A DNA stretch of 64,000 nucleotides from Sediminicola luteus (GCF_002514735.1 NZ_NBWU01000008.1:215401-279400), one strand, 5' to 3'; counted from the stretch's first letter, positions 1 through 8,267 are shown. Notes: a model not told the origin generated them from the sequence alone. A program made the numbers and translations.

Positions 1-13
1 TTTCATTACGTAC

Positions 14-27
14 AGACAATTCTGTCT
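14..27. promoter_or_regulatory. candidate TetR operator left of the tetR gene
   Basis: The inverted repeat AGACA-attc-TGTCT lies between the end of the TetR gene and an ATG on the minus strand at 6-4. That ATG would begin a gene that leaves the window after two codons. The TGTCT half-site also occurs in the palindrome in front of tetR itself (681-698). The simplest reading is that the regulator controls both its own gene and the one just downstream. The spacing of the half-sites differs between the two copies, so this is an inference. Confidence 0.35.
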
Positions 28-65
28 AATTTTTAATTGATTTTTCCAATTGATGATTTCTTTTT

Positions 66-623
66 TTATGTCAATAATTGCTCACAATTTTTTTTCGCTG
101 TTCCAATGGGCCAGGCGTCCTGTTGTATCTGCGATAACATAATGGCACCTTCTATCAAAACCAAGATTTGATTGGATAAATCCAAAACCTTCTCGCTGCT
201 CGTCTCAAAAGTCGCTATTTGATCTTTGACCCACTGGTGCAGTTCATTTTTATGTAAGCGTACCTGATCTTTTATCTTTTGATGTTCTGCCGGTATATCG
301 GTGATAATATTTTGAAAACCACAGCCACGAAAACCAACTTCAACCAGCCAGGAATTTAGAAAATCGAAACTAGCGATCAATTTTTCCTTACCCTCGGGCT
401 GGGTCGCTACGGCTTCTTCCAATAGGCCCATCCAATAGATATGCCTTCTTTGGAGATAGGCTACGGCAATGTCTTCCTTAGAACGGAAATGCTGGTACAT
501 GCTGGCTTTGGCCACCCCGGCTTCCTCAATGATCTTGTTTATACCAGTTTGGTTATAACCATCGTAATAAAACAGGGCCGATGCAGCATCAATAATCCTT
601 TCTTTAACACCTTTCTTCTTCAT
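66..623 (-). CDS. TetR/AcrR family transcriptional regulator
   Basis: A 185-residue protein with the classic TetR N-terminal helix-turn-helix at about residues 8-55; the recognition part VAKASMYQHFRSKED is clearly visible. The rest is the usual helical ligand-binding and dimer domain, too divergent to name a ligand. Length is normal for the family. It is probably a cytoplasmic repressor of an adjacent gene, most likely the one starting at about position 6 on the same strand, which is outside the window. A TAnnTTTG promoter overlapped by a palindrome lies 33-75 bases upstream, which suggests autoregulation. Start: the ATG at 623 gives an intact HTH. Confidence 0.9.
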   Translation of the reverse strand: MKKKGVKERIIDAASALFYYDGYNQTGINKIIEEAGVAKASMYQHFRSKEDIAVAYLQRRHIYWMGLLEEAVATQPEGKEKLIASFDFLNSWLVEVGFRGCGFQNIITDIPAEHQKIKDQVRLHKNELHQWVKDQIATFETSSEKVLDLSNQILVLIEGAIMLSQIQQDAWPIGTAKKNCEQLLT

Positions 624-655
624 TGGTTGAAATTAGCTCGATTGATTTTATACGA

Positions 656-698
656 CAAAGTTAGTTATTTTTTTAAAACGAACAAACCTGTCTGTTTA
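656..698 (-). promoter_or_regulatory. tetR promoter with overlapping operator
   Basis: Read on the minus strand, TTTG (686-683), a 19-nt spacer and TAACTTTG (663-656) match the Bacteroidota -33/-7 promoter pattern. The imperfect palindrome ACAAAC-CT-GTCTGT (682-695), inside a longer AT-flanked symmetric stretch, covers the -33 box. A bound TetR dimer here would block its own promoter. Confidence 0.5.
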
Positions 699-801
699 TT
701 TATGAAAACATTAAGAATATGATGTTAGGGAACGCCTGTTGAATTTTTTTGTTTAAAATTCGGGATTAAGCTCGCTAGGTATCTAATCGAAAACGCCTAT
801 T

Positions 802-1509
802 TTATTTAATAAACCCTTTTAAGAGTTTGTCTTTATAGGCCCTGCCTATAGGAAGTAGGGTGCCATCGTTTAGGTAGAGTTGGTTGCCCGATATCTTTCG
901 AATATGCACCAAGCCCACCAAATACGATTTATGACATTGGCAAAAACCCTTGGCATCTAATTTTACGTTCCAGGTTTTTAAAGGCTCTTGACTCAAATAT
1001 TTCTTTTCGATAGTATGGAGTTCGCAATAATCGGATCCGGCTTTAATATAAACCAATTGCCCTAGATCGATTCGGATAAGGTCGTGCCCTGACCGTAAAA
1101 GGAAAGAATCCGTTTTTACGGAAGGCGCTTCCGAAGGGGCTTGGCTTTTTGAATTTTCAAGAAGCTGTGAAGCCTTGGATACAGCCTTTAAATACCGTTG
1201 AAAGGGAAAGGGTTTCAATAGATAATCTACCACATCAAGCTCATAACTTTCCAATGCATAGTCTGGGAAAGCCGTAGTTAAGATAATGGCGGGTTTATAA
1301 GGCAAGATCGTTAAAAAATCGAGTCCGGAAATCTTGGGTAGGTGGATGTCCAAAAAAATCAAATCTATTACCTCTGTTTTTAAAAAACCTAGTGCCTCTA
1401 AGGGGTCGTGAAATGTTCCCACACGATTTAAATTCGGTGTATCTGAAATATAGGTTTCCAGAATGCGTTGGGCCGGGGGCTGATCTTCGATTACGATACA
1501 CCTGATCAT
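802..1509 (-). CDS. LytTR-family response regulator
   Basis: 235 residues: an N-terminal receiver domain (about 1-120) with acidic pocket residues E8 and D9 and phospho-acceptor D54 in the context IFLDIHLP, then a LytTR DNA-binding domain (about 135-235). It lies 7 bases downstream of a LytS-type histidine kinase and is surely co-transcribed with it. Together they form a two-component system of the LytS/LytR (AlgR) type, divergent from a TonB-type outer-membrane protein that is a reasonable target. The signal sensed is unknown. Confidence 0.93.
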   Translation of the reverse strand: MIRCIVIEDQPPAQRILETYISDTPNLNRVGTFHDPLEALGFLKTEVIDLIFLDIHLPKISGLDFLTILPYKPAIILTTAFPDYALESYELDVVDYLLKPFPFQRYLKAVSKASQLLENSKSQAPSEAPSVKTDSFLLRSGHDLIRIDLGQLVYIKAGSDYCELHTIEKKYLSQEPLKTWNVKLDAKGFCQCHKSYLVGLVHIRKISGNQLYLNDGTLLPIGRAYKDKLLKGFIK

Positions 1510-1516
1510 GTCGTAC

Positions 1517-2542
1517 TTATTTAAGTTGCAACTTTAAGCGTACCGAAAAGATAGTGCCGTCTTCTGATATATCCAATTCATGTGAATTTGGATAAAGCAG
1601 CTGTAAGCGCTTTTGTACATTGGTAAGGCCAATACCCTTGCTTAGGTTTTGAGTATTGGAATTCTGCTGGTAATTGTTCACACAGCTGAATAAGAGCATG
1701 CCTTTTGGATCAATGCCTAGATCAATATCTATCTTGATGTTTCCAGACTGACTGGAGGTACTGTGTTTAAAGGCGTTTTCAATAAAAACACTGAGTATTA
1801 AAGGTGCAATACGTAAGGTGCCTGCCTTATCACTGGTAAAGTTTACCTCACCACGATTACCGATCTGTAGGGCACTGAGACTGGTAAAACTGCGTAAATG
1901 ATCGATTTCCTTTTCCAAGGGTACAAAATCTTCGCGGCAATCATACAGCATATAACGCAAGACATTGGATAATTTTAAAATAATGTCCGGTGTTTCGGTA
2001 GAGCCGCTTATGGCATAAGAATATAGGTTGTTTAGATTGTTGAAGAGAAAGTGCGGATTGATCTGACTTTTAAGGAATTCCAGTTCGCTACTTTGTACCA
2101 AATGGGTCAGGTTCTCTACCTCTCGTTGTTTTTTATTGGCATCCCAAGCGAATTTAAAACCTACCAAAATGGCAATTACCGGTATTACCTCTAAAAAGGT
2201 ATAACCAATACCTCGGAACCACTTACCCCGGGTATCCGGGAAATAGATTTTTTCCAGTATCAGTTCTTCATTAACTATTACCAAGGCGAGAACGGCCGTT
2301 AAACTCAAGGCGAACCCTAAATATTTTTTGGCATATAATAACCTGGGTAGCAAGACATAGTTTATAAAAAGTGCCGCCAATACATAAGAAAGGAAAAACC
2401 AAATGCCACCATGGTCGAATTCGTTATGCCATTTGTCATTGGACTCATCGTTCGAGACCACTTCAATGAGCCAGAGTAATATAATAAGTATACCCTGGAA
2501 CAAGAATTCACTCCGATAGTGTTTTTTAATTCGGTTGATCAT
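1517..2542 (-). CDS. sensor histidine kinase, LytS/YehU type
   Basis: 341 residues. Four hydrophobic segments occupy about residues 15-30, 48-68, 75-92 and 112-132. They are followed by the His_kinase domain with phospho-acceptor H164 in the motif INPHFLFNNL, and a C-terminal GHKL ATPase domain (about 235-340; N-box FIENAFKH, G-box KGIGLTNVQ). There is no large extracellular sensor domain, so sensing is probably by the membrane segments or a partner. It is the first gene of the pair with the LytTR regulator. The ATG at 2542 begins a short basic N-terminus before the first membrane helix. Confidence 0.92.
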   Translation of the reverse strand: MINRIKKHYRSEFLFQGILIILLWLIEVVSNDESNDKWHNEFDHGGIWFFLSYVLAALFINYVLLPRLLYAKKYLGFALSLTAVLALVIVNEELILEKIYFPDTRGKWFRGIGYTFLEVIPVIAILVGFKFAWDANKKQREVENLTHLVQSSELEFLKSQINPHFLFNNLNNLYSYAISGSTETPDIILKLSNVLRYMLYDCREDFVPLEKEIDHLRSFTSLSALQIGNRGEVNFTSDKAGTLRIAPLILSVFIENAFKHSTSSQSGNIKIDIDLGIDPKGMLLFSCVNNYQQNSNTQNLSKGIGLTNVQKRLQLLYPNSHELDISEDGTIFSVRLKLQLK

Positions 2543-2586
2543 AGGGCAAAACTACCAAAATCGAGGGCTAAAGGGTTCATTTTCTT

Positions 2587-2611
2587 CGGAAACGACCCGT
2601 TTTCGTATCCG
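2587..2611. promoter_or_regulatory. inverted repeat between the LytTR operon and the TonB-type receptor
   Basis: CGGAAACG and CGTATCCG are inverted with one mismatch, 9 bases apart, in the 194-bp divergent region between the histidine kinase and the outer-membrane receptor. The position, 45-69 bases ahead of the kinase start and about 130 bases ahead of the receptor, suits an operator for the adjacent regulator. LytTR proteins usually bind direct repeats, so the assignment is weak. Confidence 0.3.
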
Positions 2612-2736
2612 AACGTCATTTTACAAGGGCTAAACCTCCCCATGTCGTTCAGGTGGTGTTTTAGGGTGTTGGAATTGTAATATTTTTACGAAAACATCTA
2701 TTGGCCCACCTTTGTGCCAACGTGATTTGTTTACAT

Positions 2737-5115
2737 ATGAAAAAGATTTTATATCTAACTTGTTTGTTTTTACTGGGCATATTTGCCCATGGTCAAGAAT
2801 TGGAGTTACGTGGTTTGGTCGTAGATAAAACGACCGGGCAACCCATAGAGTTCGCTACGGTATTATTGGCCGATCCCGAAACCAAAAAGCCCATAACCGG
2901 GCTAACTACCGATTTGGACGGGAGATTTAAAATGACCACCGATGCTACTGATTTTTTTATGGAGATCAGTTTTATTGGGTACATAAAAACCACTATTGAT
3001 CAATTCGATAAGACCAAAAAACGGATTGATCTGGGTTCCATTACCTTAGAACAAGATGTGCAAAACCTGTCGGAAGTAACGGTTACCGGAGAAAAATCGA
3101 CTACCGAGTTCAAGTTAGATAAAAGGGTATTCAATGTAGGTAAGGATTTAAGTAGTGCCGGTGCCAGTGCCTTGGAGGTATTGAACAATATTCCCTCGGT
3201 TACCGTAGATATAGAAGGGGCCGTTAGTTTGCGGGGTAGCCAGGGCGTTCAAATGCTTATCAACGGTAAACCTTCGGTATTGACCAGTGGCGATGGTACC
3301 AATGCCCTAGGTACCATAACAGCCGATATGATCGAAAAAATCGAGGTGATTACCAACCCTTCGGCCAAATATGAGGCGGCCGGTACTTCAGGTATTCTGA
3401 ATATCGTATTGAAAAAGGACGAGAAACAGGGGCTTAACGGCTCGGTTACCCTGAATACGGGTATTCCCGATAACCATAGTTTAGGACTAAGTTTGAACCG
3501 AAGATCCGAAAAACTGAATCTTTTTAGCCAGATCGGTATCGGTAGACGTAGTTTTCCTTCAGACAATAGATCGTTGAACCGGAATTTGGAAAATGGGGTT
3601 AGCGTTGAGAATATTGGGGATCATACAAAAAATGAAAAATTCTACAACTTCATCCTCGGGGCCGATTTCTTTCTGAATGAAAATAATGTGATTACCCTTT
3701 CGGGAAATTATGCCTTGGAACAGGAAGATGAGATCGGGAATAACAATTACACCGAGTACGATGCCAGTAACCAGGCCGGAAACCGTTGGACCCGGGTAGA
3801 GGATACCGAGGCTACCAACCCCAAATGGCAGTACGAGCTGCAGTACAAAAGTGATTTTACCGATCATGAAGATCACGACCTTTTGTTCTCGGCCATGGGT
3901 TCGTCTTTTGTAAAAGATTCAGAAACCAATTTTACCACAACGGGCGATAGACAGGCCTTGGAACGTAACCTGACTGATTTTGGTGAGAATGAGTACACAT
4001 TTAAACTCGATTATACCCGACCACTTTCTGAAACTTATACCATTGAAACCGGGGCCCAATACGCCATAAACGATGTATCTAACGATTATGAGGTTTTGAC
4101 TAATACTGACGGAAATTGGGTTACCGATTCCAACCAGACCAATGTGTTCAATTACGATCAAGGGGTACTGGGTGTCTATGGTACGGTAGGATTCGAAAAG
4201 GATCCTTGGGGCATTAAATTGGGACTTCGCATGGAGAATACCAATTTAGAGACCTATTTGGAAACCGATGATGTCAGGAACGTGCAAGATTACACTGATT
4301 TCTTCCCGAGTGCCCATACTTCCTATAAATTCAGTGAAGAGCTGTCGCTTCAAGCGGGGTATTCCAGACGGATTTCTAGGCCTCACTTATGGATTTTGAA
4401 CCCATTTTTTGTGCAACGCGATATCTTGAACATTAGAAGGGGTAATCCGAATTTGTTACCCGAGTATACCGATTCTTACGAGGTGACCAGTATTTTTAAA
4501 TTGGGCGATGTATCGATGAACCTAGCGGCCTTCCATCGTTATACCACCGATATTATTGAAGATGTGGTTACTACCGAAGAGATAGTAATTGAGGGCGAAA
4601 CGGTTACACGAACCGTAAGTACCCCCGAAAATGTAGGAACCGCCAAAACCTACGGACTCGAAATGAACGCCAAATACAGTGCCATTAGATGGATGACCCT
4701 ATCCATGGATGCCAATTATGGTTATTTTGAGCGCGATGGGGAATATGAAGGCCAGGTTTTCGATTTTACCGGAAATAGGGGTGGGGGGCGATTTATAGCC
4801 AAGTTCAAGCTTCCGGCAGATATCGATGTAGAGGCAACGGGTAACTATCGCTCAGGTTATCGAGAGCTGCAAGAAGTGCGCGAGCCCCAATACTTTATGG
4901 ACATGGGTGTACGCAAGAAGATACTAAAAGGCAAGGCCATCTTAAATTTGAGTATACGTGATGTCTTCGCTTCCCGAAAATTCGAATCTACGACCAGTCA
5001 GCCTACCTTTTACCTCGAAAATTCACGACAAAGAGGGCGTTTCGTAACCTTCGGGGTCAGTTTTGGCTTCGGTAAAGGGGAAGCCATGGAGTTTTCCGGT
5101 CAAAAACGATTTTAA
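2737..5115 (+). CDS. TonB-dependent-receptor-like outer membrane beta-barrel protein
   Basis: 792 residues from the ATG at 2737; an upstream TTG at 2701 would put 12 residues before a perfect signal peptide, so it is rejected. Order of parts: signal peptide (to about residue 20), a carboxypeptidase-regulatory-like beta-sandwich (about 22-105, starting ELRGLVVDKTTGQPIEFATV), a plug domain (about 115-225; EVLNNIPSVTVD, GVQMLINGKPSV), and a long beta-barrel of the OMP_b-brl_3 type ending in F. This family belongs to Bacteroidota and probably works in uptake or signalling at the outer membrane; the substrate is unknown. No SusD partner follows. It is divergent from a LytTR two-component pair. Confidence 0.9.
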   Translation: MKKILYLTCLFLLGIFAHGQELELRGLVVDKTTGQPIEFATVLLADPETKKPITGLTTDLDGRFKMTTDATDFFMEISFIGYIKTTIDQFDKTKKRIDLGSITLEQDVQNLSEVTVTGEKSTTEFKLDKRVFNVGKDLSSAGASALEVLNNIPSVTVDIEGAVSLRGSQGVQMLINGKPSVLTSGDGTNALGTITADMIEKIEVITNPSAKYEAAGTSGILNIVLKKDEKQGLNGSVTLNTGIPDNHSLGLSLNRRSEKLNLFSQIGIGRRSFPSDNRSLNRNLENGVSVENIGDHTKNEKFYNFILGADFFLNENNVITLSGNYALEQEDEIGNNNYTEYDASNQAGNRWTRVEDTEATNPKWQYELQYKSDFTDHEDHDLLFSAMGSSFVKDSETNFTTTGDRQALERNLTDFGENEYTFKLDYTRPLSETYTIETGAQYAINDVSNDYEVLTNTDGNWVTDSNQTNVFNYDQGVLGVYGTVGFEKDPWGIKLGLRMENTNLETYLETDDVRNVQDYTDFFPSAHTSYKFSEELSLQAGYSRRISRPHLWILNPFFVQRDILNIRRGNPNLLPEYTDSYEVTSIFKLGDVSMNLAAFHRYTTDIIEDVVTTEEIVIEGETVTRTVSTPENVGTAKTYGLEMNAKYSAIRWMTLSMDANYGYFERDGEYEGQVFDFTGNRGGGRFIAKFKLPADIDVEATGNYRSGYRELQEVREPQYFMDMGVRKKILKGKAILNLSIRDVFASRKFESTTSQPTFYLENSRQRGRFVTFGVSFGFGKGEAMEFSGQKRF

Positions 5116-5134
5116 ACAAATTTTTAATGTTGAG

Positions 5135-5163
5135 AGGATTCCTTTTACCAATGGAATCCTTTC
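5135..5163 (+). terminator. probable terminator after the beta-barrel receptor gene
   Basis: AGGATTCC and GGAATCCT (5135-5142 and 5153-5160) form an 8-bp perfect stem with a 10-nt loop, 20 bases after the receptor stop. The T-run is short (TTTCC follows), so efficiency is uncertain. Confidence 0.5.
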
Positions 5164-5238
5164 CAAACTAGTTATGTGGCGTTGTTCCCAAAGAACATAG
5201 GCAACTCCACTTATATCATCTTTTAAAAAATCATTCTT

Positions 5239-5898
5239 ATGAAATTAGTTCTGTACGGCTTTGTATTGTCTATGTTGTTGATGGCCTCTTGTAAAGAGCA
5301 ACCCAAAACCAGTGAAGCGCCTAATGAAGATTCACAGGTTGAAGTTAATTTTAACGGCCTAAAGTCGGTAGATACCGAACATAGTACCTTGTATTGGAAA
5401 GGTTATAAGATTATGGGCAACCATACCGGTACTATCGGGTTAAAAAGCGGTTCATTGGTTTTTGATAAAGGCGCCATTACGGGCGGGAAATTCGTTGTGG
5501 ATATGCAATCGGTAAAGGTTACCGAGTTAATGGATTTCGGAGAGGCGGAAGAAGAGGAAGAAGAATCGGATGAAGACGATAAATCCGATTTGGCCCAGCA
5601 CCTTATGGATGCAGATTTTTTTGATAGTGAAACCCATCCCACGGCTACCTTTCAGATTACCAATAGTACCCATAGCGGAAACACCTACCAGATTAACGGG
5701 AACCTTACTATAAAAGGGGTTCAGAAAGAAGCTTCGTTCGAGGCTCAGATGAATGAAAATATCTTGAAAGGTACCTTAAGCATTGATCGTACCCAATTTG
5801 GCGTTACCTACGGATCGGGCTCGTTTTTCGAAAACTTGGGCGATAGGGCCATCAAAGATAAATTCGATATTGAGGTAAGCCTTCATATCATTGAATAA
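5239..5898 (+). CDS. YceI-family lipoprotein
   Basis: 219 residues. A lipoprotein signal with lipobox LMASC puts the acylated cysteine at residue 18. Residues 40-217 form a YceI-like lipid-binding beta-barrel, beginning with the typical VDTEHSTLYWKGYK segment and containing HPTATF. YceI proteins are thought to carry isoprenoid or amphiphilic molecules in the periplasm or on the membrane. The odd point is a strongly acidic insertion at residues 101-115 (GEAEEEEEESDEDDK) in a loop. A PepSY membrane protein follows 67 bases downstream. Confidence 0.9.
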   Translation: MKLVLYGFVLSMLLMASCKEQPKTSEAPNEDSQVEVNFNGLKSVDTEHSTLYWKGYKIMGNHTGTIGLKSGSLVFDKGAITGGKFVVDMQSVKVTELMDFGEAEEEEEESDEDDKSDLAQHLMDADFFDSETHPTATFQITNSTHSGNTYQINGNLTIKGVQKEASFEAQMNENILKGTLSIDRTQFGVTYGSGSFFENLGDRAIKDKFDIEVSLHIIE

Positions 5899-5913
5899 AA
5901 GGGTAAGGTCCCA

Positions 5914-5929
5914 TTTTCAAGCTTGAAAA
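5914..5929. promoter_or_regulatory. 16-bp perfect palindrome before the PepSY gene
   Basis: TTTTCAAGCTTGAAAA is a perfect palindrome between the YceI and PepSY genes. It is followed by CATATTTG (5938-5945), which is one base off the Bacteroidota -7 box. It could be an operator or part of a weak processing hairpin; there is no further support. Confidence 0.25.
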
Positions 5930-5965
5930 ACTTTCAACATATTTGCGGCCTAAAATCAATGTAAA

Positions 5966-6523
5966 ATGGCAAAAAAGAACGCACATTATTGGTATCGTAC
6001 CTTACATAGGGATATCGCTTATTTTTTTCTTGGTCTAATATTGGCCTTTTCCTTTTCAGGAATCGTTTTAAACCATAGGCGATCTATAGATCCACAAGAA
6101 TACACGGTGAATACCGAGAAAATAAAAGTAGACCTAGAGTCTGATAAAAGCCTATGGACACCAGAGTATATGAAAACCTTGGGAGCTACGATTACCGAAG
6201 AACCTTATCGCGATTTTAGGGATAGGGGAGAAGCCGTTCGCCTCTATTTTGAAGATGCCTACGCTACTATTAATGTGGCCACTGGAGAAGGGGAAATAGA
6301 GTATGTTCGTACCATTCCCGTATTGGGTCAAATGACCATTTTACATAAAAGTACCAATACTTGGTGGATTTGGTTCTCCGATATCTTTGGGGTGGCCATG
6401 TTGGTAATCGCCATAACGGGCATGTTCATAGCCAAAGGAAAGTATAATTTTAAGAGAAGGGGCTTACCCCTGGCCCTTTTAGGGCTAATATTTCCTTTTA
6501 TCTTCCTCTTTTTGATTCGATAA
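5966..6523 (+). CDS. PepSY-associated membrane protein
   Basis: 185 residues. A first membrane helix (about 18-35, IAYFFLGLILAFSFSGIVLNH) is followed by a soluble periplasmic-type region with PepSY-like character, including a segment YVRTIPVLGQMTILHKS before a second helix (about 132-152, WWIWFSDIFGVAMLVIAITG), and a third hydrophobic C-terminal helix. The arrangement resembles PepSY_TM proteins, which often serve ferric-reductase or peptidase-inhibitor roles, but it is a small version. Gene order with YceI suggests an envelope function. It is closed by a strong terminator 20 bases downstream. Confidence 0.8.
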   Translation: MAKKNAHYWYRTLHRDIAYFFLGLILAFSFSGIVLNHRRSIDPQEYTVNTEKIKVDLESDKSLWTPEYMKTLGATITEEPYRDFRDRGEAVRLYFEDAYATINVATGEGEIEYVRTIPVLGQMTILHKSTNTWWIWFSDIFGVAMLVIAITGMFIAKGKYNFKRRGLPLALLGLIFPFIFLFLIR

Positions 6524-6542
6524 AAGTTTTGAACTAGCAAGC

Positions 6543-6580
6543 AAAGGGCGTCTATTAATTTAGACGCCCTTTGTTTTTTT
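6543..6580 (+). terminator. strong rho-independent terminator
   Basis: AAAGGGCGTCTA and TAGACGCCCTTT (6543-6554 / 6561-6572) form a 12-bp perfect stem with a 6-nt loop and are followed by GTTTTTTT. It sits 20 bases after the PepSY stop and faces the convergent MFS gene. Confidence 0.9.
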
Positions 6581-6605
6581 GGTTATTCACGTGAATCAAG
6601 AGTTG

Positions 6606-6710
6606 AACTCTCTGTGGTCCTCTGTGCTACTCCGTGAAACTCTGTGCAACAACACATAAGGCTCAAGTTACACAGAGGCAAGCCGAGGATACCCAGAGTT
6701 ACACTGAGAA
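6606..6710. repeat. long imperfect hairpin made of 10-bp CTCTGTG repeats
   Basis: The left arm (6610-6649) is four tandem 10-bp units: CTCTGTGgtc, CTCTGTGcta, CTCcGTGaaa, CTCTGTGcaa. The right arm (6667-6708) carries the complementary CACAGAG-type units with nearly the same spacing, so both arms can pair over about 40 bases with mismatches. It lies in the gap between the PepSY terminator and the MFS gene and codes for nothing visible. Similar CTCTGTG-rich intergenic repeats are familiar in Bacteroidota genomes; this copy could be a REP-like or MITE-like element. Confidence 0.6.
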
Positions 6711-6763
6711 ATTTCATCTGGTTTTCAATAGATTACATTAACCTTTAATTCGCATTATTCAGT

Positions 6764-7984
6764 TTAACGATTGCTGCGTACCCAGCTGAACAGGGCCAGT
6801 GAAACGAGTCCGCATACCGCCAATCCTAAAAAGAGGGGGAGCACCGTATCTTCTACAAAACTACCGATCAGGGTGGCAATGGGAATGGCCACCACCGTGG
6901 AAAAGAATCCATTTATGGCTGCCCCAATGCCCGCTATATGTCCTATGGGTTCCATGGCTATGGATCTAAAATTACCCCACATAAAGCCTAAACAAAAAAA
7001 TTGAAGCGATAAGAAAACGACCAAGACCCAAACACTGGGGTTACTTTCCTTTCCAAAGAATAGTAATACATATAACAGGGCCACGGCGCAGAATCCGATC
7101 AAGGCGGAATAGGAAAGGTTACGCATGCCAAAACGCATGACCAAGGTACCGTTCAAAAGGGTGGAAAGACCAATGGAAACGGCCAGACCCGCAAATATGT
7201 ATGGAAATACTTCCTTTAAACCATAATGATCTTCAAAAATGTGTTGCGAGGCACTGAGGTATACCAAAAAAGAGCCTGTGACCAATCCGGAAACTAGCGT
7301 AAAAACAACAGTCTCCCTATACCGAAGCAACTCCTTAAAACCATCGAAAAATAAATGGCTGGTAAACGGAATTTTGTATTCCGGATGTAGTGTCTCGGCC
7401 TGTCTACGCCAAAACCATAACCCTACAATGGCTGTTAAAACAAGCTGTACATAAAAAATGGCGCGCCAATCGGCGAATTCCAGAATTAGTTTGCCAAAGG
7501 CGGGGGCCACAATCGGAACCAAGATAAAAAATGCGGTTACAAAAGACATGACCTTGGCCATTATGTCGCCTTTGTATAAATCGCGAATGATGGAGATGGT
7601 TATGGTGCGTGAAGAAGAAAGACCTATCCCTTGCACAATGCGCCCGAATACCATGAGTTCTAAACTACCCGAAGCCAAACAAATAAAACTTCCTATGGCA
7701 AAAATCAGGATACCCAAATACACCACCGGTTTACGGCCCACGGAATCGGAGAGCGGGCCAAAAAAGAGTTGACCAACACCAAGACCTAGAAAGATCATGG
7801 TTACCAACATCTGGTTTTCCGTGGCATCGTGGCTACCAACACTGGTGCCAATGGCCGCTAAGGCAGGTAGCAGGGTGTCTATACTTAAGGCCACGATAGA
7901 CATTAAGGCGGCCATTAAGGCAATAAACTCAAAAGAGGGCTTTTCCGATGAGGGTGCTACAGTTTTTGGTTCGTGTTTTTGCAT
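6764..7984 (-). CDS. Bcr/CflA-type multidrug efflux MFS transporter
   Basis: 406 residues with about 12 membrane helices. The cytoplasmic loop 2-3 motif appears as GPLSDSVGRKPV (the MFS A-motif), and helix 4-5 has the drug/proton antiporter motif around GRIVQGIGLSSSRT. This fits the Bcr/CflA drug:H+ antiporter family of the inner membrane; the substrate cannot be told. A perfect -7 box TACTTTTG ends only four bases before the ATG, so the message would be almost leaderless. The gene stands alone. Confidence 0.9.
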   Translation of the reverse strand: MQKHEPKTVAPSSEKPSFEFIALMAALMSIVALSIDTLLPALAAIGTSVGSHDATENQMLVTMIFLGLGVGQLFFGPLSDSVGRKPVVYLGILIFAIGSFICLASGSLELMVFGRIVQGIGLSSSRTITISIIRDLYKGDIMAKVMSFVTAFFILVPIVAPAFGKLILEFADWRAIFYVQLVLTAIVGLWFWRRQAETLHPEYKIPFTSHLFFDGFKELLRYRETVVFTLVSGLVTGSFLVYLSASQHIFEDHYGLKEVFPYIFAGLAVSIGLSTLLNGTLVMRFGMRNLSYSALIGFCAVALLYVLLFFGKESNPSVWVLVVFLSLQFFCLGFMWGNFRSIAMEPIGHIAGIGAAINGFFSTVVAIPIATLIGSFVEDTVLPLFLGLAVCGLVSLALFSWVRSNR

Positions 7985-7988
7985 TAGG

Positions 7989-7996
7989 CAAAAGTA
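7989..7996 (-). promoter_or_regulatory. -7 box of the MFS gene, next to the start codon
   Basis: TACTTTTG on the minus strand matches TAnnTTTG and is four bases from the ATG at 7984. A T-rich stretch about 20 bases upstream may serve as a weak -33 box. Transcription would begin at or very near the ATG. Confidence 0.4.
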
Positions 7997-8123
7997 CGGC
8001 CAAATGTGGCGCTATAAAAAGATTGGCGGGAAAGAAGTCAAATGGGAAGCGAAGCTAAAGCTAAGAATGGACAAGAATAGAAATATCGTATAAAAGATTA
8101 TACCAAATTTACTAGGTAGTCCA

Positions 8124-8190
8124 CCACCTTACCCTAAGGCTAAGGTGGTATAGGCCCTCACCCCCGGCCCCTCTCCCTTGGGGAGAGGGG
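8124..8190. repeat. two tandem GC-rich hairpins
   Basis: The first is CCACCTTA / TAAGGTGG (8124-8131 / 8141-8148). The second is CCCCTCTCCC / GGGAGAGGGG (8168-8177 / 8181-8190) with only three bases between its arms. The second matches a palindrome common in intergenic DNA of many bacteria (cccctctccc-ttg-gggagagggg). No coding potential is seen. The gap 7985-8267 otherwise holds the MFS promoter and a terminator. Confidence 0.6.
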
Positions 8191-8210
8191 AGGCAAAAAA
8201 GCTTATTAAT

Positions 8211-8243
8211 AAAAAAGCCCTTATTCCTAACAGGAAAAGGGCT
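8211..8243 (-). terminator. terminator of the acyl-CoA carboxylase operon
   Basis: On the minus strand AGCCCTT (8243-8237) pairs with AAGGGCT (8222-8216) across a 14-nt loop and is followed by a run of T (8216-8211). It lies 24 bases after the carboxyltransferase stop. Confidence 0.8.
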
Positions 8244-8267
8244 CTTTCATTGGTGATTTCGGTTGGC

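Noticed and set aside
441..722. 93-codon frame opposite tetR
   Set aside because: Antisense to the HTH region of a clear TetR protein and through its promoter.
7797..8093. 98-codon frame opposite the MFS start
   Set aside because: It covers the MFS N-terminus and promoter in antisense and ends in low-complexity sequence.
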